From: Aselliscus stoliczkanus
Lineage: Eukaryota > Chordata > Mammalia > Chiroptera > Hipposideridae
DNA length: 64,000 bases
Assembly: GCA_033961575.1 (NCBI GenBank)
Contig: CM066737.1
Location: forward strand, 49,204,771 to 49,268,770
Direction of reading: 5' to 3'
Below are positions 39,576-51,719 of the stretch, piece after piece. Made by a program: the position numbers and the translations under genes. The stretch's first letter is position 1, and each line of letters starts with the position of its first letter. Below the pieces are notes generated by a model. The model ran no database searches, was not told where the DNA came from, and was given only the letters and a program-made list of their open reading frames with translations.

Positions 39576-41016
39576 AGGTAAATGGATTAAATGTCCCAAT
39601 CAAAAGATATATGGTGGCTGAATGGGTCAGAAAACAATACCCTTATATATGCTGCCTACAGGAGACTCACTTAAGATTGAAAGACACACACAGACTGAAA
39701 GTAAAGGGATGGAAGAAGATATTTTATCAAAATGGTAACAAAAAAAACAAACAAACAAACAAAGCTGGAATAGCAATACTTACATCAGACCAAATAGACT
39801 TTAAAACAAAGGCTTTAATGAGAGACAAAGAAGAACCCAGAAACCCCACCTCTGGGTATTTATCTGAAGAAACCCAAAACACTACTTCAAAGGGACATGT
39901 GCATCCATATGTTCATTGCAGTATTATTTACAATAGCCAAGACATGGAGGCAACCTGAGGGTCTCCGAATAGATGAAAGGATGAAGAAGAGGAGGTACAT
40001 ATATACAATGGAATATTACTCAGCCATAAAAAGAATGAATTCTTGCCATCTGCAACAATGTGGATGGACCTAGATAGTATTGTGCTGAGTAGGGTAAGTC
40101 AGAGAGAGCAAAACAAATGCCATATGATTTCACTTATATGTGGAATCTAAAGAACAAAATAAATGAACAAAGAAAACAGAAACAAACTCATAGATACAGA
40201 GAACATTTCTTTGATTGCCAGATGGGAGGGACTTGGGGAGATGGGTGCAAAAGGGAAGGGATTAAGAAGTACAAATTGGTAGTTACAAAATAGTCATAGG
40301 GATGTAAAGTATAGCATAAGAAATATAGTCAATAATATTGTAATAACTACGTATGGTGTCAGATGGGTATTAGACTTGTGATCACTTTGTAAGGTATATA
40401 GATGTCTAATCACTATGTTCTACACCTGAAACTAATATAATAATGTATGTAAACTGTAATTGAAAAAAATTATTAAAAGAAAGACCAGGCCTGCTAGAAC
40501 ACTTTTTAGAGGTTTCATGTCCTTTTTTTCCTGGGTGAAGTGGCTATGTCTTTTTCTTTAAAATTGAAATCCTTTGATCAAATGAAGCCATATGCATAAA
40601 CCGTCAATATAAAATGGGAGATGATCCAGTTAAAAGCTAAGGAGGGAGGACCAAAATTTCTGCTCCAAATTCCTAATCCTTTGTCACTCCATCCCCCACT
40701 CTCAAAGCCCATTTCCATTGTCCTAAGGGCTCAAATTGTGATTGAGTTGGAGTGCAAGGGGGATTAGTGTTTAACATCTCCAGAGCTTTACTTTTCCAAT
40801 CCTTGGCATTTTTGCCCTCCACCTCTCACAGAATTTAAATGTTTAAAACTGATAAAATTCTAACACTGGAATCCCAAAATCCTGGGTTTTGTGGCATTTT
40901 GTAGTGTAGAATTGCCACAAATCCCTAATCCTCAGAGATTTAAGGACTCTGAAATGCTAAGACACCAGTTATCAGCTTAAAAATAAAGTTTTGTCCTCAC
41001 TTTCCATTTCCCCATT

Positions 41017-41319
41017 AGGGGTTGGCAAACTTTTGAGACAGAAGAGCCTCCAGGGGTCAGCAAACTGTGACTTGCTAGCCGCAGGTTCTGAAGTAAAATT
41101 GAAAATGAAAATAAAAATATCATAGTTTCATTGACAAATTTTAAAAAGGATATTATTCATATAATGGTGATTATGTAAAAATATTTTATGGCTCTCGAAT
41201 AATTTTTAAATTGTTGTAAGGGACAGGATTTTGGCTCTTCCAGGGATATCCAAACTTTTGAGATGGAACATACCCAAAGAGTTGCATGTGGCTTGTGAGC
41301 CACAGTTTGCCAACTCCTG
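41017..41319 (+). mobile_element. hAT-like non-autonomous DNA transposon (tentative)
   Basis: The left end aggggttggcaaact and right end agtttgccaactcctg are inverted repeats. Internal words such as 'catgtggcttgtgagccaca' occur in hAT-type MITEs of Laurasiatherian genomes. A second 'aggggtcagcaaactgtg' at about 41053 may mark a nested or duplicated terminus. Confidence 0.55.
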
Positions 41320-41572
41320 CCCCATCTTACTGCATACATACAATTGTCTAGTGGGAGTCATTTTCCCTTCCTTCCCAACTCTTGTCTCCAATCTCAAAAT
41401 GGTGACATCCTCCTCCACCCCACTTCCCACCCTCACACCCCTACACCAAGCCTGTTTGTTAGGCATTTGGAATTCACTGCTCTAACAAATAGTTATTTAT
41501 TTGCCCAACTGCCAGGCTTTGTAGAATCCTCAACTAAAATGTACATACTTAGGAACTAATCTGAAGAATAAA

Positions 41573-41678
41573 GGGCCAGCCAAGTGGTGCAAAGGTTACG
41601 CGCTGGCTTGGGAAGCCAGTGGCCCCAGTTCGGTCCCACATATGAGGGCCAATGACACTGTCCTCAAAAAAAAAAAAA
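41573..41678 (+). mobile_element. Short tRNA-derived SINE (short form)
   Basis: The head is gggccagccaagtggtgcaa. It ends 'ctgtcctc' plus an A tail, flanked by 'agaataaa' on both sides. Confidence 0.88.
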
Positions 41679-41744
41679 GAATAAAATTTAGTGGCCTGTC
41701 TCTAGCTTCATAAGCACCTTTAACACCTTTCTGTACCCAAGTTA

Positions 41745-42484
41745 TTTTTAAAAGGTTTTTATTAAAATATAGCTAACAGGGCCGGCCGAGTGGCGCATTG
41801 GTTAAGCACTGGTTTTGGGATGCCAGCGGCCCAAGTTCGGATCCCACATGAGGGCCAGTGACACTGCCCTCTACAGCTAACAACAGCTCCACCTGGAGCT
41901 GGGCTGTGCGAGCCCCGGTGATGGTGTGGGCTGCAGCCCCTGCTGCAGTGGGCTGCCATAGGCTACAGTGAGTGGCCCGCAGCCAGCGTGAGCGGCTGGC
42001 AGCCAAGCGTGAGCTGCCAATAGCCGCGGTGAGCGACATCCAGAGGCCAGCGACCCATCTGCCTCATCCGGGAAGACGCAATGACGATACCAACAGTGAA
42101 GCAACATCCTCCACAACTAGACTGAAGAACAAAAAGACAGCAACTTGTCTGTTCCCCTTCCCCGATTCCCCAACGCTGTTCCCCTCTGCCAATTCCCCAA
42201 TAAAATTTTTAAAAAAATATATAGCTAACATACAATATTATATTAGTTTCAGGTGTGCATCATAGTTATTCAACAGTACCCACCTGGCACTATACATAGT
42301 TATTGCCATATTATTGATTATATTCCCTATGCTAACGAAGTGATCACCATGATAGTCCAGCAACTACCTGACACTGTACCATGCTATCACAATATTATTG
42401 AATATATTTGCTTTGCTGTATATTACATCCCAAGAGTTATTTGTTTTATACCTGAAACTCTCAACCTCTTATTCCCCTTTACCT
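41745..42484 (-). mobile_element. L1 3'-end fragment, interrupted by a SINE
   Basis: Antisense L1 3' UTR text: 'attagtttcaggtgtgcatc', 'gttattgccatattattgat' and 'ttataccTgaaactc'-like words. It is separate from copy B, whose own 3' end begins at about 42485 with 'aattacagttgacattcaat'. Confidence 0.7.
41779..42216 (+). mobile_element. Long tRNA-derived SINE (long form)
   Basis: The head is gggccggccgagtggcgcat and the body and tail are complete ('ttccccaataaaatttttaa'). The duplication 'atatagctaaca' lies on both sides. It is one of the best preserved long copies. Confidence 0.92.
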
Positions 42485-43493
42485 CCCCTTTTAAACTTTT
42501 CAATTACAGTTGACATTCAATATTATTTTATATTAATTTCAAGTGTACAGCATAGTGGTTAGACATTTATATAATTTACAAAGTGAACACCCTAGCTAGT
42601 GTAGTACTCACCTACCACTAGACTTAGTTATTAACATATTATTGACTATATTTCCTATGTTTTACTTTATATCCCTATGACTATTTTATAACTACTAATT
42701 TATATTTCTTAATCCCTTCCCTTTTTCACCCTGTACCCCAAGCCCCCTCCCATCTATCACCTCAATTGATCTGGTACCCATCTGACACCATACATAGTTA
42801 TTACAATATTATTAACTATATTCCTTATGTTACACCTTACATTTCCATGGCTACTGTGTAACAACCATTTTCTACTTCTGACTCCCTTCTTCCTTTTTAT
42901 CCAACCCCAATTCCTTCCCATCTAGCAACCATCAAAATGTTCTCTGTATCTATGACTTTGTTTGTTTTGTTTATTTTGTTCTTTAGATTTCAATTATAAG
43001 TGAAATCATCACATTTGTCTTTTGTTGTCTGTCTTACTACCTTCACCATAATACCCTCTAGGCCCATCCATGTTGTCTAAGATGGCAAGATTTCATGCAT
43101 TTTTATGGCTCAGTAACATACTATTGTATATATGTACCACCTCTTCTTTATCTAGTCATCCATTCAGAGACACCAAGGCTGCCTTCATATATGGGCTATT
43201 GTAAATAATGGTGCAATGGACATATAGATGAGCATTTTGGGTTTCTTTGGATAAATACTCAAAAGTGGGATTATTAGGTCCTTCTTTATCTCTTGTTATA
43301 GTCTTTGATTTAAAGTCTATTTTGTTTGGTATAAGTATTGCTACCCAGCTTTTTTATTGTCTGATTTAATTTTGATATCTTTTTCCATTCCCTTACTTTC
43401 AGTCTGTGTGTGTCTTTCAATCTGAAGTGAGTCTCTAGTAGGTGGCATGTAAAATAATCTTGTTTCCTTATTCATTCAGTCCCCCTATCTTTT

Positions 43494-43598
43494 TGTTTTG
43501 TTTTTGAGGGCAGTGTCACTGGCCCTCATATGTGGGACCCAAACCGGGGCCGCTGGCATCCCAAGCCAGCGCTTAACCACCACACCACTTGGCCGGCC
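43494..43598 (-). mobile_element. Short tRNA-derived SINE (short form)
   Basis: The duplication cagtccccctatctttt is intact at 43477-43493 and from 43599. It is inserted in L1 copy B. Confidence 0.92.
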
Positions 43599-44257
43599 CA
43601 GTCCCCCTATCTTTTGATTAGAGCATTTAATCTATTTAAATTGAAAGTATCTATAATTGTTGATACGTATGTAGTTATTGCAAATTTATTATTTATATTT
43701 TTTATTTTAATTTTTGCATAACAATGTCCCTCTAAGATTCCTTGTAATACTGGTTTGGTGTTGATGAACTCCTTTAGCTTTTTTTTTGGGGGGGGGTCTG
43801 GGAAGTTGTTTATTTGTCCTGCGATTCTGATAGCTTTGCTGGGTAGAGTAATCTTGGTTGTAGGTCCCTGCATTTCATCCCTTTGAACATTTCCTGCTAA
43901 TCCCTTCTGGCCTGCAAAGATTCTGTTGAGAAATCAGCTGACAGTCTTATGAGAGCTCCATTGTAGGTAACTAAATACTTTTCCCTTGCTGCTTTTGAGA
44001 TTCTCTGTCTTTAACCTTTGACATTTTAATTATGATGTGTCTTGGTGTGGGCCTCTTTGGGGTCATCTTGTTTGGGCTTCTGTATCTATTTCCTTTGCCA
44101 GGTTAGGAAAGTTTTCCATCATTATTTCTTTAAATAGGTTTTCAATTCTTTACTGTCTTTCTTCTCCATTGGTACCTCTATAATGCAAATGTTGGTATGC
44201 TTGATGTTGCTCCAGATGCCCCTTAAACTCTCCTCATTTTTTTTGGATTATTTTTTT

Positions 44258-44364
44258 AATTAAAGTTTATTGGGGTGAAAGGGATCAAATATATGGTGAT
44301 AGAAAAAGAAATGACTGTGAGTGGTGAACAAACAATATGGTATATAGATGATGTATTACAGAAC
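44258..44364 (-). mobile_element. Mini L1 insertion with 5' inversion (twin priming)
   Basis: 44258-44278 is the L1 3' terminus in minus orientation ('aaagtttattggggtga'). It is followed at once by L1 3' UTR text in plus orientation ('gggatcaaatatatggtgat' to 'gatgtattacagaact'), the same segment seen at 47770-47860. T-rich 'tggattattttttt' upstream and 'tggatttttttttt' downstream look like a target-site duplication. It is inserted in the ORF1 region of copy B. Confidence 0.75.
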
Positions 44365-44880
44365 TGGATTTTTTTTTTCTTTTTGGGTGTTTTTTGCTAC
44401 CTTACCATACAAATTGCTGGTTGGATCATCTACATCATCTAATCTACCATTGATTCCATCTAATGTATTCTTCATTTCTGTTATTGTATTCTTTATTTCT
44501 GACTGGTCCTTTTTTGTTTTCTATCTCCATTTTTATGTTTCCTATCTCTTTGGTGAAGTTCTCCTTGAGATTATTGAGCATCCCTATAACCAGTGTTTGG
44601 AACTCTGCATCTGGTAGATTACTTGTCTCTATTTTGTTTAGTGCTTTTTCTGGAGCTTTGTTTTATTCTTTTATTTGGGACATGTTTCTTTGTCTCCCCA
44701 TTTTGATTGCTTCTCTGTGTTTGTTTCTGTGTATTAGGTAGGGCTGCTATGTCTCTTAGTCTCAGTGGAATGACCTTATCTACTAGGTGTGTTGTGGGGC
44801 TCAATGACAGTCTTCCAAGTCATCTGAGCTGCACACTTTAGGTGTGTCTCTTCTGTGGATTGTTTACTCTCCTCTCTCTT

Positions 44881-45021
44881 TTTTTAAAATAGCTGAGCCA
44901 TCCTGCCACCTGTTGGCAGCTCAAAGGCTGCTCAGCTTGGGCTGGGAATCCAACTGGCAACCCTGTTGCTCAGAGCTCGCACTCTTGAGAGCTCTTAACC
45001 AACTGAGCCACTTGGCCCACA
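44881..45021 (-). mobile_element. tRNA-derived SINE (third form)
   Basis: Antisense copy: T tail, 'agctgagccatcctgccacc', and head complement 'aactgagccacttggccc'. It is flanked by 'ctcctctctctt' and 'ctcccctctctt'. It is inserted in the 5' UTR of L1 copy B. Confidence 0.85.
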
Positions 45022-46319
45022 GCTCCCCTCTCTTGTAGTTGAGCCTTGGTTACTGTTTGCCCACCACTGGGAGGGATAGACCCTCCTGCTTCTTGGTTGT
45101 GAGGACTGGCAATGACTACAGCAGAGGAATTGTGGTGCAGGGGCTGAACCTGCAGAGCAGGATCTGCATCAGCAGGGCTCTGCTGGTGTCTTCTCAATCT
45201 GCCCCTTCGGTATATTGTCCTGGGAGGTGGCTGGGAGATGCTCCATCTCACTTGGAAGCTGGCCACAGGGCATGCCAACCCCAGGGCCCCCTGGGAGGGG
45301 ACCCACTGCAGGTCAAATTGAGCCAAAACCAGTGCCCAATTTCGGGCCACTGACAGGTGCCATAAAGCAATTTGCAGATGGTCGCTGCTGGTGCCGTGCT
45401 TGGAAGTATCTCAAGAGACCAAGCCATGAAACAAATACTGGGCTTAAGGATGCTCATCCAAAGGTATGGGATGTGCTCAAGTCATGTACTGCTTGTCTGA
45501 ATTCTGTGAACCTTTGGGATACCTTAGGAAAGTCTGCAACATGAGCCATGGCTGGCGCTTTGTATGAATAAACCACTGGAGGTGGATAGGGTGTGCCCAA
45601 AAGTTGGGTGGGGCTCAGGGTCTCAGATTCATCAGGGCATGGCAAATGAACAATGTTAGCCAGCTTGATGGAGATTCAGATATGGCTGTCACCTGTGTCT
45701 GCACACCAGGAATGGGGAGGGCTCAACAAAGAAACAATGGTTTCTGCCACCTTCTCTGTCCCAGAGAAAGCTGCCCCCAGCCATTGTCCTGAAGCCAGAC
45801 AACTCACTTCCCCCTTATATGTCCCTGTCATCTATCCAGCTGCTGCTCCCATGCTGGAGACTAGAGACAGTTATTCCCTCAGTGAGAAAGTCTAGCCTGG
45901 TCCCTTTGAGAGGAGAGCCTGGGACCCCAGCTACTCTGTCTCACACAGCCACAATCTTCACTGGTTTTCACAACCAGAAATAAATCAATTACTTTAATTA
46001 AAAAAGTCAGTATCATGCAACAGTTGAGGAACAGTTTAGGAAGCCAGGATGCCAGAAAACAAACTAACAAAGATCGGAGTTAAAAATCCTAATTTTATGG
46101 TATATTGGGTTCAGTGTGCTAAAATGGTCAATTTGATTTTTATTCCATTTAATTACATTCATCCCTATTACCTCTCCATTCCAATTATATTGAAGCCAAA
46201 TTGCTGTAGGGATAACATTTGCTTATGATGGGGCTTTTGTTTATTTATTGCATGCCTTAGTTACTCAGATGGTATAAAGAAATTAAGCATTATCAGGACT
46301 CAAGGAAAAATAGAGATCA

Positions 46320-46430
46320 TCCAGTTTAACCTCCTCATTACAAATGAGAAATCTGAAGTCCAGAGAGTAGGAGTAGTATACCCAAGATGACACAGCTAGT
46401 AAGTAACAAAAGTATCCTAATTTTGAGCAA
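46320..46430 (-). repeat. Ancient SINE/LINE remnant (MIR/L2 class)
   Basis: 'gatcatccagtttaacctcc', 'agtccagagagtagg' and 'gatgacacagctagtaagta' match the remnant type at 1105. Confidence 0.55.
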
Positions 46431-47164
46431 AAGATTTTTTAGTTAATCTATATTATGGTTCAAGAATTTTAAACCAACAGATTGCTCAACCATTGGGCCT
46501 CATCATCAATTACAGTATGATGTGTAGTACTGTATTCTTGGCATTACATTAGATGCTTTATCAATAGTTTCTCACTGACCTGCCCAAGAACATAATACTC
46601 AAATGGAAACACTTGCATCTATCCTAAAGGGTCTAGAAAGAAACAAAAAATCCTTGCAATACAAGTCAGTTTATTTATCAGTAATCTTCATCAGGTTTTG
46701 ATGTTTCCTGACAAAAGCCAATGTCAAACTATGATTGTAAGTAGTTGTGAAAGCAGCAACATGGTAGGACTTATAATTTAGATAAATCACTCCAATATCA
46801 GTATAAAAATGGATTAGAGGATGAAAAGAAGGGCAGGGAAGGGAGGATAGTGGGAAGCTCATGAACTGGGAGAAAAAGAAAAAGGCAAGAGGAATACAGA
46901 GCTTAAGGGGGACCAAGGAGAGCCTCGTAGGAATAAGAGTGAGGGAGCCAGAAGGATAGGGCAATATTCACATTTGAGATTTTACAAGTATAAATCTGAT
47001 GTTAATGAGGTCACTATCAGGGATTTAGTTGACATTTAGGATGGTTATTTTTTATATCTATTTCTATTTATACTGCTGATGCTGCTAGAAAAAGCTGTAT
47101 CATTTATTGAGCCTTACGTTCTGCCTGTTCTCCATAACGAGATGATCTCACTTACTGGTCATCC

Positions 47165-47285
47165 TTTGAGGTAAGTTCTAGCATCCTCATTTTACAAGTG
47201 AGGAAATTGGAATTGGGAAATAGTAAGGAGCTTGTCCAAGCTTACACAGTCAGCAGCTGACCTAATTTTCTACTCATTTAGTCCA
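47165..47285 (-). repeat. MIR SINE
   Basis: 'cctcattttacaagtgagga' then 'cttacacagtcagcagctga': antisense MIR. Confidence 0.65.
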
Positions 47286-47689
47286 TGTGCCTCTTGTAAG
47301 CCATTTAGTTTGTCCCAGACATAGTACATTTTATCCCTTTGGCATAAATACAAGATGGTTCTTCTGTTTGCCAATCTAGTTAAGATTTAGTCATGTGGCA
47401 AGAGTGGACTGGTCCACGGATTAGTTCTTAGGAATGGATTTTATCTTCTGCTGAGTTTTTAACATACAGTTACTATTTATTCATCCCTATCTAGAAATTG
47501 CCATGGTATATCAATGTACATGACATAAAAAATACATAGATATCATATTGTTCAATACTACCATACATTTACTTGTTTTGTTAAGACATATGCCCTTTAA
47601 GGCTCAGGAATGTAGATGAACAGTGTTACCATTACATGCAGTAAGTCTTTCAGAGAGAGAGTTTCAGAGTATTTTCTTTTGTGTGATTT

Positions 47690-47940
47690 GCCTCTTAAAA
47701 ATGTACTCATAGACACAGACAATAGTTTAGTGGTTCCCAGAGGGTAAGGGAAGGGTGGTAGATGAGGGTAAAAGGGATCACATATGTGGTAATGGAAAGA
47801 GAACTGACTCTGGGTGGTGAACACACAATGTGATATATAGATGATGTATTACAGAATTGTACCTTGAAACCTATGTAACTTTATTACCAATTGTCACCCC
47901 AATGAACTTTAATTTAAAAAAAGAAAGAACATGTACAACT
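47690..47940 (+). mobile_element. L1 3'-end fragment
   Basis: It starts 'tagacacagacaatagttta' and ends 'ccaatgaactttaatttaaa' with an A-rich tail, a severely 5'-truncated L1. Confidence 0.8.
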
Positions 47941-49399
47941 AAATTTAAAAATAATAATATTGTGTAAAAATCATGTTATCTCAGTCCCTTTCTAAGTACA
48001 AAGAATGTAGGCAGTGTCAGGTGGTATAATTTTTTAATTATGAGGATTATAAATTGGGGCAGGGAATTTTCTGTTCTTCAGTTAGGACATGAATTTTCTG
48101 AGAGTATTCATGGTCATTTAATTTTAAATAGAGCTGTAACACAGTAAGGGTTTTGGGCCAGGGAGCAGAGTGGATTGTAGTCCAGTGATAATGAAGTCAC
48201 AGTTATAGGGCTTCCCTGGAAAGGCCAGGTAACTCTAAACTACTCATTCCAACATGAAGTTAAAGCAGCTGTTTCATAGTATATGCCATTGGTTTCAAGA
48301 GGGCCTAGACAGGAAAGAGGGGAGGTGGCTTAATATAAGCTTATTACTATGGCTGGATAAAAACAACTTAAAGTGTAAATTCTGCTAACAGTGGTTGATT
48401 GAGTAGCATCATCTTGCTTTACTAGTGAGAGCACAGAACCTTGCATTTAAGAGCATTAAGGAGAACACAGAGCATCTTCCATTGCTACATAAACGTTCTT
48501 CCCAAATGCTAATGGATTTCAAATCTCCTTCATCACAAAGCCTATTATATAGCTCAGACTATATCTTTTTAGTGTCTCATAGTAGTGTTTCAGCATGCAT
48601 GGCCCAAAACAGATTCAATGAAGAAGCAATTACTTTTTGGGTGGGTCATCCTGCACGAAGAATCACTTTCATAAGTACACTAGACACCACTTCTGCTTCT
48701 GCCCATAGTTTCTTAGACAAAGAAAAACAAGCCAGAGGTTTTTTTCTCAGCACTTGTCCCTTAGTTCTATGCTGTACACTGCTTTGCCAGGTTCTTTAAA
48801 ACAAGCTGTTATTCATCAAATCCTTTAAAAAACAAGTTTCAAAGCTATTCATCTTCAATATGGGAACTTCATCTTAAAGTAAGAAGAGGGCTTCTCGTTC
48901 AGTAGCAAAGATAAGTCTGAAAAATACTAACTTGATATATTTACTTTCACAAGCCTTAAAACTAAAACTAATTTAGAGGGGCAGGGATTGAGGGCTTGCC
49001 AAAAAAAAAAGTTTGTTTGAATTACTGCTGGATAAATCATATTATCATTCTATATAATTAAACAATTGGTAAAGACCCAGGTATTGGACAAAATTCCTTT
49101 GGCCAAACATACATCTGTAGGGATAGGAGAACAATGAATTCAAGAAATGTTCCCATTGTTGCTTTCTGACAAATTTAGCTGCATGGCTGGTCTAATCTAC
49201 AAAGGGATGTGACAAGCAACAAAGACAATTTAGCATAATACAGACATGGACTATATTGGCAAATGGATTCTTCAGGATAGCCTTTTGTTTTGCCATATAA
49301 TTTCTTGTTAGAATTCCTTTCTTAAACATTCTTTCCTTTTGAAAATCAGTGTGCAGGTGCATTTTAATTTTAGTCCTATAATCCCAAATAAATTAATAC

Positions 49400-50640
49400 G
49401 GCTATGTTGGTGATGGTGTGGACAAAGAGGCAGTCTATTATATTGTTGGTGGAAGGGTTAAAAGGAACAACTTATATGAAGGGCAACTTGGAAATTAAAA
49501 ATGCACACATACTTCCTATTCTTTTTTTAAAAATTATTTATTTTTTTAAGTTACAGTTGACATTCAATATTATTTTATATTAGTTTCAGGTATACAGCAT
49601 AGTGGCTAGACATTCATATAATTTATGCAGTGATCCCTCCATTAATCTAGTACCCACCTGGCACTAAACATAGTTGTTGCAATATTATTGACTATATTCT
49701 CTGTACTGTACTTTACATCTGCATAGCTATTTTGTAACTACCAATTTGTATTTCTTAATCCCTTCACATTTTCATACAGCTCCCCAACCTGCCTCCCATC
49801 TGGCAATCATCAGTTTACTTTCTGTATCTATAAGTCTGTTTCTGTTTTGTTCATTCATTTATTTTGTTCTTTAGATTCCACATATAAGTGAGATAACATG
49901 GTATTTAATTTTCTCAGTCCAACTTATTTCACTTTGCATAATATGCTCTAGGTCCATCCATGTGTCGCAAATGGTAAGATGTCACTTTTTTTATGGTTGA
50001 GTAATACCCCATTGTATATATGTACCACCTTTTCTTTATCCAGTTGTTTATTGCTAGGCATTTGGGTTACTTCCATATCTTAGCTATTGTAAATAGTGCT
50101 GCAATGAACACTGCCCAGGAGTACATATATCTTTTCAAATTAATGTTTTGGATTTCTGTTTATAAATACCCAGAAATGGAATTGCTGGGTCATACAGTAG
50201 TTCCATTTATAATTTTTAAAGGAACCTCCAAACCGTTTTCCATTGTGGCTGTACCAATTTTACAATTCCACCAACAGTGTACAAGGGTTTCTTTTTCTCA
50301 GCATCCTTGCCAACACTTGTTTGTTGATTTATTGATCATGGCCATTCTGACAGGTGTGAGGTGGTATCTCATTGTGGTTTTAATTTGCATTTCTCTGATG
50401 ATTAGTAAAATGCACGTATCCTTTCACATAACAATCCCACTTTCAGGAATTTATCCTAATGATAAATTTCTCTATGTATGAAATAACTTATTTGTAAAGC
50501 TCTTCACTGAACCCTTATTTATAATAGCAAAATATTGAAAACAAACTAAATGTCTATAAATGGGGTCCTCATTAAATAAATTATGGCACAACCAAAGGAA
50601 AAAACACTGCATCTGTTATAAAGAATGAGGTATGGAACTA
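49400..50640 (+). mobile_element. Old L1M 3' fragment split by a younger L1
   Basis: 49400-49515 ('attgttggtggaagggttaa') and 50426-50640 ('aacaatcccactttcaggaa', 'ataatagcaaaatattgaaa') are adjacent parts of one old L1 ORF2 3' region. They are interrupted by the minus-strand L1 at 49520-50408. Confidence 0.7.
49520..50408 (-). mobile_element. 5'-truncated L1 inserted in an older L1
   Basis: Antisense L1 3' UTR and ORF2 C-terminal text, from 'ttacagttgacattcaatat' to 'tttctctgatgattag'. The flanks 'aaatgcacacatactt' (about 49499) and 'aaatgcacgtatccttt' (about 50408) look like a diverged target-site duplication. Confidence 0.8.
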
Positions 50641-51719
50641 TGTACAAAACACAGGCATGTAACAGAAAAGCAGATATATAGTTTGTGGCCAGGTGTGTTA
50701 AAAACAAACCCACCACACACAGAGAGAAATGTACCATATATGCTGAAATACAAAGTAAGGATTTTTTTCCCCTAAATTTATTCATCATGAAAAAAGGGAA
50801 CTGCCTTATATTCAAGTCCTTACAAACTCTCAAGTAATGTGGTAATTCTCCATATTCATTTATTGTTATCCATAAAGTACTGTTTGGGAAAGACATACTA
50901 GATTGATAAATGCTAGTTTTAGATGCTCAAAATTGCAAATGTTAGATGTCATAGACAAGCTTTCTAAAGGTCACTTTCAAAATTAATGCTGTGAAAAGAT
51001 AACACTTCTGCAAAATTAAGGCAGTTGGACCATCAAAAACAATGATGAATACAATGGATTGAAATAATTTGAAAACATAAAAACCTATGAGTTTATAAAT
51101 ATATATTTTTTAAAATAAAAGCGAATGCCTCCTCCCACTAAAAATATCAAAAAACCTCTAATTGGATATTTTTGGAAGTAATTTGGGAACCAACTCTTTA
51201 CACTGAAAATTGGCAATTAAAAAATTAGCATTTATTATGATTTCCCTTTATAAAATATATATTTCAGGGTAACAAAAGACTACTAGCTGATAAGGTAAAC
51301 TTCTTTTCAACAAAAGTATTCTTGCCAGTAAGCATGGCAGGTATCATAGTTTGTTTGATTTTTAAATCACTATTTGTAATCAATCCCTAATGAAATAGTT
51401 GATTTGGGCAATAATCATCAATAGATGAAACAATTAGATAAAAGGCTGATCAGAAACTTTGCTTTGGAGGGGGCAGTTGCTCATTGAATTTTCTGATGAA
51501 TCTACTTATCCCTAAAATATAGGACAGACACTGTGCCTCCTGATAGAATATGAAACACACACCACCACCTATGAAGTAACCTTGCCAAAAATTGAACCTG
51601 AACTTTATTAAACTTCTAGTCTTAACTTCCATTTACAGGAAATATAAGGAATACAGGAGCAAGTTAAAGGACATCAAATGAAACTATTAGAAAAATCCAG
51701 AATGTGGTGCATTGTACAA

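Larger units (their letters stand above)
34515..40477 (+). mobile_element. L1 copy A: near full-length 5' end, ORF2 internally deleted
   Basis: The 5' end reads 'ggtcaagatggtggagtagg', as L1 5' ends do, and copy C starts the same way. The 5' UTR runs to about 36.6 kb. ORF1 text follows, with an ORF1 C-terminal frame near 38689-38892 containing KAAREKQLVTY and RLSADFSKETFQARRDW. ORF2 starts near 39580 with YICCLQETHL and TSDQIDFKTKALMRDKE. At about 39835-39845 it jumps directly to text encoding the last part of ORF2 and the 3' UTR. Inserted into it are three SINEs (34594, 36129, 39090) and an L1 3' fragment (36836-38295) that carries a fourth SINE. All frames are broken. A target-site duplication is not clear: 'aggcctggct' upstream and 'aggcctgct' downstream are only suggestive. 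Confidence 0.85.
42485..45985 (-). mobile_element. L1 copy B: ORF2 internally deleted, 5'-UTR truncated
   Basis: On the minus strand it runs from the 5' UTR at about 45985 (matching copy A near 34970), through ORF1 text at about 44740-43740 and the ORF2 start at about 43600, to a junction at about 43268-43279. There it jumps to the last part of ORF2, then the 3' UTR, ending near 42485. The 3' UTR has a partial tandem duplication ('ggaatatagt...aataactatg' occurs twice in diverged form). Two SINEs (43494, 44881) and a mini L1 (44258) are inserted. No frame is open across its length. Confidence 0.85.

Noticed and set aside
48425..48799. 124-codon open frame on the plus strand
   Set aside because: No family resemblance and no supporting context. 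The surrounding intron shows no exon signals.
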